Shown: positions 4,253 through 7,912 of the stretch, one piece after another | Layout of the letters: each line of letters opens with the position of its first letter | How positions within the stretch are numbered: the stretch's first letter is position 1 | Source of the DNA: Acidimicrobiia bacterium | GTDB lineage: Bacteria > Actinomycetota > Acidimicrobiia > IMCC26256 > BP-133 | Assembly: GCA_025934385.1 (NCBI GenBank) | Contig: JAICYE010000077.1 | Span: 1 to 7,912, forward strand | Direction: 5' to 3' | Length of the DNA stretch: 7,912 bases | Translations under genes and position numbers: made by a program | The notes under the pieces: generated by a model | What the model was told of the DNA's origin: nothing | The model's database searches: none | Seen by the model: only the letters and a program-made list of their open reading frames with translations

Positions 4253-6619
4253 TCACGGGCGAGCCTGGCCGGCCCCGCGGCGTTGGGCGGCCCGATAGAC
4301 GACTTCTGGGCTGAGGGGTAGCTCGTCGACGTCGGTGCCGAGGGCGTCGGAGACGGCGCCGGCCAGGGCGGCGGCGGGGCCGAGGGTGCCGCCCTCGCCG
4401 ACGCCCCGGGCGCCGGTGACGTTGTCGGCCGGGTCCTCGATGTGGTGCAGCTCGAAGCTCGGGAGCTCCGCGGCCGACGGCATGAGGTAGTCGGCCAGCG
4501 TCGCCGTCCGCAGCTGGCCGTCGTCGTCGTAGACGTGGTGCTCGAACAGCGCACCGGCGATGCCCTGGGCCACGGCGCCGGCCACCTGGCCGTCGACGAT
4601 GACGGGGTGGTAGGCGCGGCCGGCGTCCTCCACGCAGACGAAGCGGCGCAGCGTCACCGCGCCGGTGTCGGGATCGACCTCGACCACCGCCGCCTGGGCG
4701 CCGGCGGCGAACGTGCCCCGCATCGGGTCGTAGCTGCGGGTGGCCTCGAGGCCGGGCTCCTCGCCGTCGGGGAGGCGCTGCGACTCCAGATAGGCCACCC
4801 GGGCCACCGTCGACATCCACCCCGACCGGGTCGGGGCGTCGACGGCGTGGACCTCGCCAGCGTTGATGGTCAGGTCGCCGGGGGCGGCTTCGAGCAGGTG
4901 GGCGGCGATCCGCAGCACCTTCTCCCGCACCGCCTCGCTGGCCCGGAGGACGGCGCCGCCGCCGATCACCCCCTGCCGGGACGAGAACGCCCCGAACCCG
5001 AACCCCCCGGCGGCGGTGTCGCCGAGGCGGACCTCGACGTCGTCGTAGGGCACGCCGAGGGCCTCGGCGGCGATCTGGGCGAACGTGGTCTCGATGCCCT
5101 GGCCCTGCGACGAGGCGCCGGTGATCACCGTCACCCCGCCGAGCGGGTCGAGCCGCACGGTCACCACCTCGTGGCCGGTGCGGAACGACATGCGGGGCCC
5201 GGCTGACGCTCCCCGGCCCAGCCCGGTCAGCTCGTTGTAGACGGCGAACCCCACGCCGAGCAGCCGGCCGTCGGCCCGGGCGGCGGCCTGCTCCTTGCGG
5301 AACCGTTGGTAGTCAAGGCGTTCGAGCACCTCGTCGAGGCACGTGCCGTAGGTGCGGGAGTCGTGGACCAACCGCGTGGCGGCTTTGTAGGGGATGTCCT
5401 CCGGCGTGATGAGGTTGACCCGGCGCAGCTCGACGGGGTCGAGGCCGAGCCGGCCGGCGGCGTGGTCGAGCACCCGCTCCATCACGTAGACGGTGGCCGG
5501 GCGGGCCACGCCCCGGTAAGGGCCGGCCGGAGCGGTGTTGGTCGCGACGCCGGCCACGTCACAGCGGTAGTTCTCCACCCGGTAGGGCCCGGCCAGGAGC
5601 CCGCCGGCCATCAGTGGCTCGAGCCCGGCCGTCCAGGGGTAGACCGAGTAGGCCCCGGCGTTGCAGACGGCGTCGGCGACGAGGGCGGTGAGGCGCCCGT
5701 CCTCCGAGAAGCCGGCCTTCACCCGGTAGACGTGGTCGCGGGCATGGTGGGCGGCGACCATGTGCTCGGAACGCGACTCGACCCACTTGACGGGCCGACC
5801 GAGTTTGAGCGCCAGCAGGCAGAGCACCACGTCCTCGGGATAGAGCGACGCCTTGACGCCGAACCCGCCGCCCACATCGGGCGCCACCACCCGGATGCGC
5901 CGCTCCGCCATCCCGAGCAGGACGGCGAGGGCGTGGCGGGTCAGGTGGGGGATCTGCGTCCCGCTCCAGAGCGTGAGCGTGCGGTCGGCGGGGTCCCACG
6001 ACGCCAGCGCCGCCCGACCCTCGAGCGGGACCCCGGCCTGGCGGTTGGTGCGGTACGTCCGCTCGACGACGAGGTGGGAGGCGGCCAGCGCGCCGTCGGG
6101 GTCGCCGGCCTCGAAGCGGCGGCTGAGGTACACGTTGTCGGGGGCGGCGTCGTGGACGACCGCCTCGGCGTCGAGGGCGGCCAGCGGGTCGACGACGACC
6201 GGTCGGGGCCCGTAGTCGACCTCCACGAGCTCGGCGGCGTCGACGGCGCCGCCCCCGTCGTCGGCCACCACCACGGCCACGGCCTCACCGGCGAAGCGGA
6301 CCTTGGGCCAGGCCAGCACCGGTTGGCTCGTCTCCACGTAGCTCGGCAGCTCCGAGCGGGCGGTGATCCGCACCCCGATGACCATCGGGTCGTCGCCGGC
6401 CACCACCGCGGCCACGCCGGGCGCGGCGAGTGCGGCACCGGCGTCGACGCCGTTCACGTCGGCGTGGGCGAACGGGCTGCGGACGAAGGCGGCGTGGAGC
6501 ATCCCCGGCACCACCAGGTCGCTCACGTAGCGGCCCCGGCCGGTGAGCAGCCGGAGGTCCTCCTTGCGGGGGACGGCCGAGCCGAGGACGCCGTTGCCGC
6601 TCGACGGTTCGGCGTTCAT
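4253..6619 (-). CDS. Xanthine dehydrogenase-family molybdenum hydroxylase, molybdopterin-binding (large) subunit
   Basis: The product has 788 residues, the normal length for a CoxL/XdhB-type large subunit. The N-terminal aldehyde oxidase/xanthine dehydrogenase a/b hammerhead domain covers about 16-140 (PRKEDLRLLTGRGRYVSD, 17-34). The molybdopterin domains follow, with GGGFGVKASLYPED (250-263), an active-site loop PYRGVARP (367-374), GASSQGQGIETTFAQIAAEALG (501-522) and GVGEGG (739-744), in which Glu742 is the expected catalytic base. The enzyme family hydroxylates carbon centres using water and passes electrons to FeS and FAD subunits. The loop is not the VAYRCSFR of true CO dehydrogenase, so CO oxidation is unlikely; the substrate is unknown. 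The ATG overlaps the upstream dehydrogenase stop by 4 bases (ATGA, 6616-6619). No small FeS or medium FAD subunit gene is in the window. Confidence 0.93.
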   Translation of the reverse strand: MNAEPSSGNGVLGSAVPRKEDLRLLTGRGRYVSDLVVPGMLHAAFVRSPFAHADVNGVDAGAALAAPGVAAVVAGDDPMVIGVRITARSELPSYVETSQPVLAWPKVRFAGEAVAVVVADDGGGAVDAAELVEVDYGPRPVVVDPLAALDAEAVVHDAAPDNVYLSRRFEAGDPDGALAASHLVVERTYRTNRQAGVPLEGRAALASWDPADRTLTLWSGTQIPHLTRHALAVLLGMAERRIRVVAPDVGGGFGVKASLYPEDVVLCLLALKLGRPVKWVESRSEHMVAAHHARDHVYRVKAGFSEDGRLTALVADAVCNAGAYSVYPWTAGLEPLMAGGLLAGPYRVENYRCDVAGVATNTAPAGPYRGVARPATVYVMERVLDHAAGRLGLDPVELRRVNLITPEDIPYKAATRLVHDSRTYGTCLDEVLERLDYQRFRKEQAAARADGRLLGVGFAVYNELTGLGRGASAGPRMSFRTGHEVVTVRLDPLGGVTVITGASSQGQGIETTFAQIAAEALGVPYDDVEVRLGDTAAGGFGFGAFSSRQGVIGGGAVLRASEAVREKVLRIAAHLLEAAPGDLTINAGEVHAVDAPTRSGWMSTVARVAYLESQRLPDGEEPGLEATRSYDPMRGTFAAGAQAAVVEVDPDTGAVTLRRFVCVEDAGRAYHPVIVDGQVAGAVAQGIAGALFEHHVYDDDGQLRTATLADYLMPSAAELPSFELHHIEDPADNVTGARGVGEGGTLGPAAALAGAVSDALGTDVDELPLSPEVVYRAAQRRGAGQARP

Positions 6620-7445
6620 GGCATTGCGTAGCCGCCGTTGACCGAGATCACCTGGCCGGTGATCCAGCCCGACAGCGGCGAGGCCAGCAGCAGGACCAAC
6701 GGCGTGACGTCGGACGGGCGTCCCAGGCGGCGCAACGGGTACTGGGCCAGGATCTTCTTCATGCGGTCCTCGTCGGGCGCCCCTGCTCCTGAGAGCCCGG
6801 CGTGCTCGTCGAAGCGGTCGGTCTGCACGAGCCCGATCGAGACGCAGTTGGCCCGGATGCCGTGGCGGGCCAGCTCCTTGGCCAGCGACTTGGTCAGCGC
6901 CATCGTCGACGCCCGGGTGGTGGCGGTGACCGACAGGCCCGACTCGCCGACCCGGCCGGAGTCACCCATCAGGCTCACGATCACGCCAGACCCGGGGACG
7001 GAGGGTGTCCCCCCGACAACGGCGGCGTGAGCCGCCTGAGACTGCGGTCGACCATCCGGCGGGCCACCGCCTGGGTGACGCGCAGCGTTCCGGTCACGGT
7101 CACGTCGACCTGCAGCGCCCAATCGTCGGACGTCGTGTCGAGAAAGCGCTTCGAGCCGGTGGCGGCGGCGTTGTTGACCAGCACGCCGATCGGGCCGAGC
7201 TGCGTCTCGACCGCCTCGATCGCCGCGCCCACCTCGTCGTCGGAGCGGACGTCGGCCTGGACGGCGAGCGCCGCTCCGGATATCCGGCCGGCCTCGGCGG
7301 CAGCCTCCTCGGCGCCGGCCCCGGAGGACCGGTAGTGGAAGGCGACGTGGGCGCCCTCCCGGGCGAAGGCCAGCCCGATCTCCCGGCCCAGGCCCTGCCC
7401 GGCCCCGGTGACGAGGACGACCTGTCCCTGCAGCCCGATATCCAT
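6616..7445 (-). pseudogene. Short-chain dehydrogenase/reductase gene interrupted by a ~53-bp insert (frameshifted)
   Basis: The first frame, from the ATG at 7445, encodes a normal SDR N-terminal half: VVLVTGAGQGLGREIGLAFA (9-28, the TGxxxGxG nucleotide motif), ADVRSDDEV (64-72), and LVNNAA (89-94), to AVARRMVDR (126-134, ending at 7044). The second half continues in another frame from 6990, SGVIVSLMGDSGRVGESG to TGQVISVNGGYAMP, stopping at 6616. Between them lie about 53 extra bases (6991-7043). Joining the halves gives 258 residues, the usual SDR length, so the insert is the cause of the break. In the repaired protein the catalytic YxxxK is TATTR, so Tyr and Lys are missing, and the catalytic Ser may be Gly. 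GAAGG six bases before the ATG supports the start. The gene overlaps the hydroxylase start by 4 bases. An assembly error is possible. Confidence 0.85.
6991..7043. repeat. Small two-hairpin insert splitting the SDR gene
   Basis: This is the segment that must be removed to restore the SDR reading frame. It contains two perfect hairpins: GGGGAC/GTCCCC at 6994-7012 with a 7-base loop, and GGCGGC/GCCGCC at 7021-7036 with a GTGA loop. Two compact GC hairpins in so short an insert resemble REP-like or miniature mobile sequences. No clear target duplication is seen, although TCT borders the insert on one side and recurs near the other. No second copy lies in this window. Confidence 0.6.
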
Positions 7446-7490
7446 GTCCGACCTTCTACACCATCTGACGCCGGCCGGTTTCAACTCTCG

Positions 7491-7504
7491 GTCGAATATT
7501 TGAC
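7491..7504. promoter_or_regulatory. Near-palindromic operator candidate
   Basis: GTCGAATATTTGAC is a 14-base palindrome except for one mismatched pair around the AATATT centre. It overlaps the -35 box of the carboxylase promoter and lies in the divergent region upstream of the SDR gene, a place where one repressor could control both transcripts. The longer inverted pairing TCTCGGTC/GACGAGA surrounds it. Confidence 0.45.
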
Positions 7505-7527
7505 TTATAGACGAGATCTGCTACGGT
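7500..7527 (+). promoter_or_regulatory. Promoter for the acyl-CoA carboxylase gene, leaderless
   Basis: TTGACT (7500-7505) and TACGGT (7522-7527) are separated by 16 bases. The GTG start codon lies 6 bases after the -10 box, where transcription should begin, so the message is probably leaderless. There is no Shine-Dalgarno sequence before the GTG, which fits. Confidence 0.65.
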
Positions 7528-7533
7528 GCCCCG

Positions 7534-7912
7534 GTGAGCACCGTACTGGCGACGCGGATCGACCCCGAGGGCGGCCAGTTCCAGGAGAACGCCGCGTCCT
7601 TCGACCGGCTGCTGGCGGCGCTGGCCGAGCAGCAGGCGTTGGCCAGGGGCGGCGGCGGCCCGAAGTACGCCGAGCGGCACAAGGCCCGGGGCCGGCTTCT
7701 GGCCCACGAGCGGATCGACCTCCTCCTCGATGAGGATTCGCCCTTCCTCGAGTTCTCCACCGTCGCCGCCTTCGGCACGCAGTTCCAGGTCGGCGCCAGC
7801 CTCGTCACCGGCATCGGGGTGGTGTCGGGGACGGAGTGCGTGATCATCGCCCACGACCCCACCGTGCGGGCCGGGGCGTCGAACCCCTACACCTGGAAGA
7901 AGGTGCAGCGGG
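7534..7912 (+). CDS. Acyl-CoA carboxylase carboxyltransferase (beta) subunit, N-terminal part (runs off right edge)
   Basis: The first 126 codons are present. After a short N-terminal helix (SFDRLLAALAEQQALARGGG, 22-41) comes KYAERHKARGRLLAHERIDLLLDEDSPFLE (key residues Arg48, Arg52, Arg60, Asp62), the N-terminal signature of biotin-dependent carboxyltransferases of the propionyl-, methylcrotonyl- and acyl-CoA carboxylase type. LVTGIGVVSGTECVIIAHDPT (90-110) and the following Gly/Ser turn continue the crotonase-like core. The enzyme transfers the carboxyl group from carboxybiotin to an acyl-CoA. Methylcrotonyl-CoA carboxylase beta is the closest fit by eye, but which acyl-CoA is used cannot be told from this part. 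The GTG at 7534 is chosen from its position right after the -10 box. It diverges from the SDR-hydroxylase operon. Confidence 0.9.
   Translation, partial: MSTVLATRIDPEGGQFQENAASFDRLLAALAEQQALARGGGGPKYAERHKARGRLLAHERIDLLLDEDSPFLEFSTVAAFGTQFQVGASLVTGIGVVSGTECVIIAHDPTVRAGASNPYTWKKVQR

Noticed and set aside
4442..5206. Second plus-strand open frame opposite the hydroxylase gene
   Set aside because: Same reason: antisense low-complexity translation with no recognisable motif.
4253..6619. Aerobic CO dehydrogenase CoxL (form I)
   Set aside because: The VAYRCSFR active-site loop is absent (PYRGVARP instead), and coxS and coxM are not adjacent.
5306..6631. Long plus-strand open frame opposite the molybdenum hydroxylase gene
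   Set aside because: It is antisense to a clear 788-residue family member, is rich in His/Gly/Arg/Asp as expected of a GC-rich shadow frame, and shows no domain.
1..7912. CRISPR arrays, tRNA or rRNA genes, phage or complete IS elements
   Set aside because: No spaced direct repeats, tRNA cloverleaf, rRNA signature or transposase frame was seen on either strand.

Overview
The window is very GC-rich bacterial DNA with G/C-biased third codon positions, two probable leaderless starts (a TANNNT box 6-7 bases before a GTG), a CbtAB cobalt transporter and an actinobacterial-style acyl-CoA carboxylase beta subunit. It looks chromosomal and actinobacterial, possibly Acidimicrobiia; the class is a guess.

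Layout. (1) 1-2242 is a cobalamin module. The 5' end of a cobyrinate diamide synthase gene (minus strand) diverges from a cobalamin riboswitch that leads into cbtB, cbtA and cbiX (plus strand). The logic is cobalt import, then cobalt insertion into the tetrapyrrole, then corrin amidation, with B12 feedback at the riboswitch. (2) 2198-3318 holds three small minus-strand genes: a putative PH-like protein, a cupin and a zinc-ribbon protein. (3) 3386-3942 is a gene graveyard. The 3' part of a LysR regulator (minus strand) abuts, head to head, the 3' part of what looks like a Rubisco small subunit gene (plus strand). This is what a deletion through a divergent cbbR/cbbLS locus would leave. (4) 3943-4252 has no confident gene but contains several hairpins, including a 17-bp inverted repeat. 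(5) 4253-7445 is a two-gene minus-strand operon: a short-chain dehydrogenase gene broken by a roughly 53-bp two-hairpin insert, overlapping by 4 bases a xanthine-dehydrogenase-family molybdenum hydroxylase large subunit that has no small or medium subunit nearby. (6) 7446-7533 is a divergent promoter region with a good -35/-10 pair and an overlapping near-palindrome. (7) From 7534 to the right edge is the start of an acyl-CoA carboxylase carboxyltransferase gene.

The points most worth a second look are the apparent fossil of a Calvin-cycle locus, the small hairpin element that splits the dehydrogenase gene (whose repaired product would also lack the usual catalytic Tyr and Lys), and the expression platform of the riboswitch. 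All family assignments come from reading motifs by eye; no database search was run.
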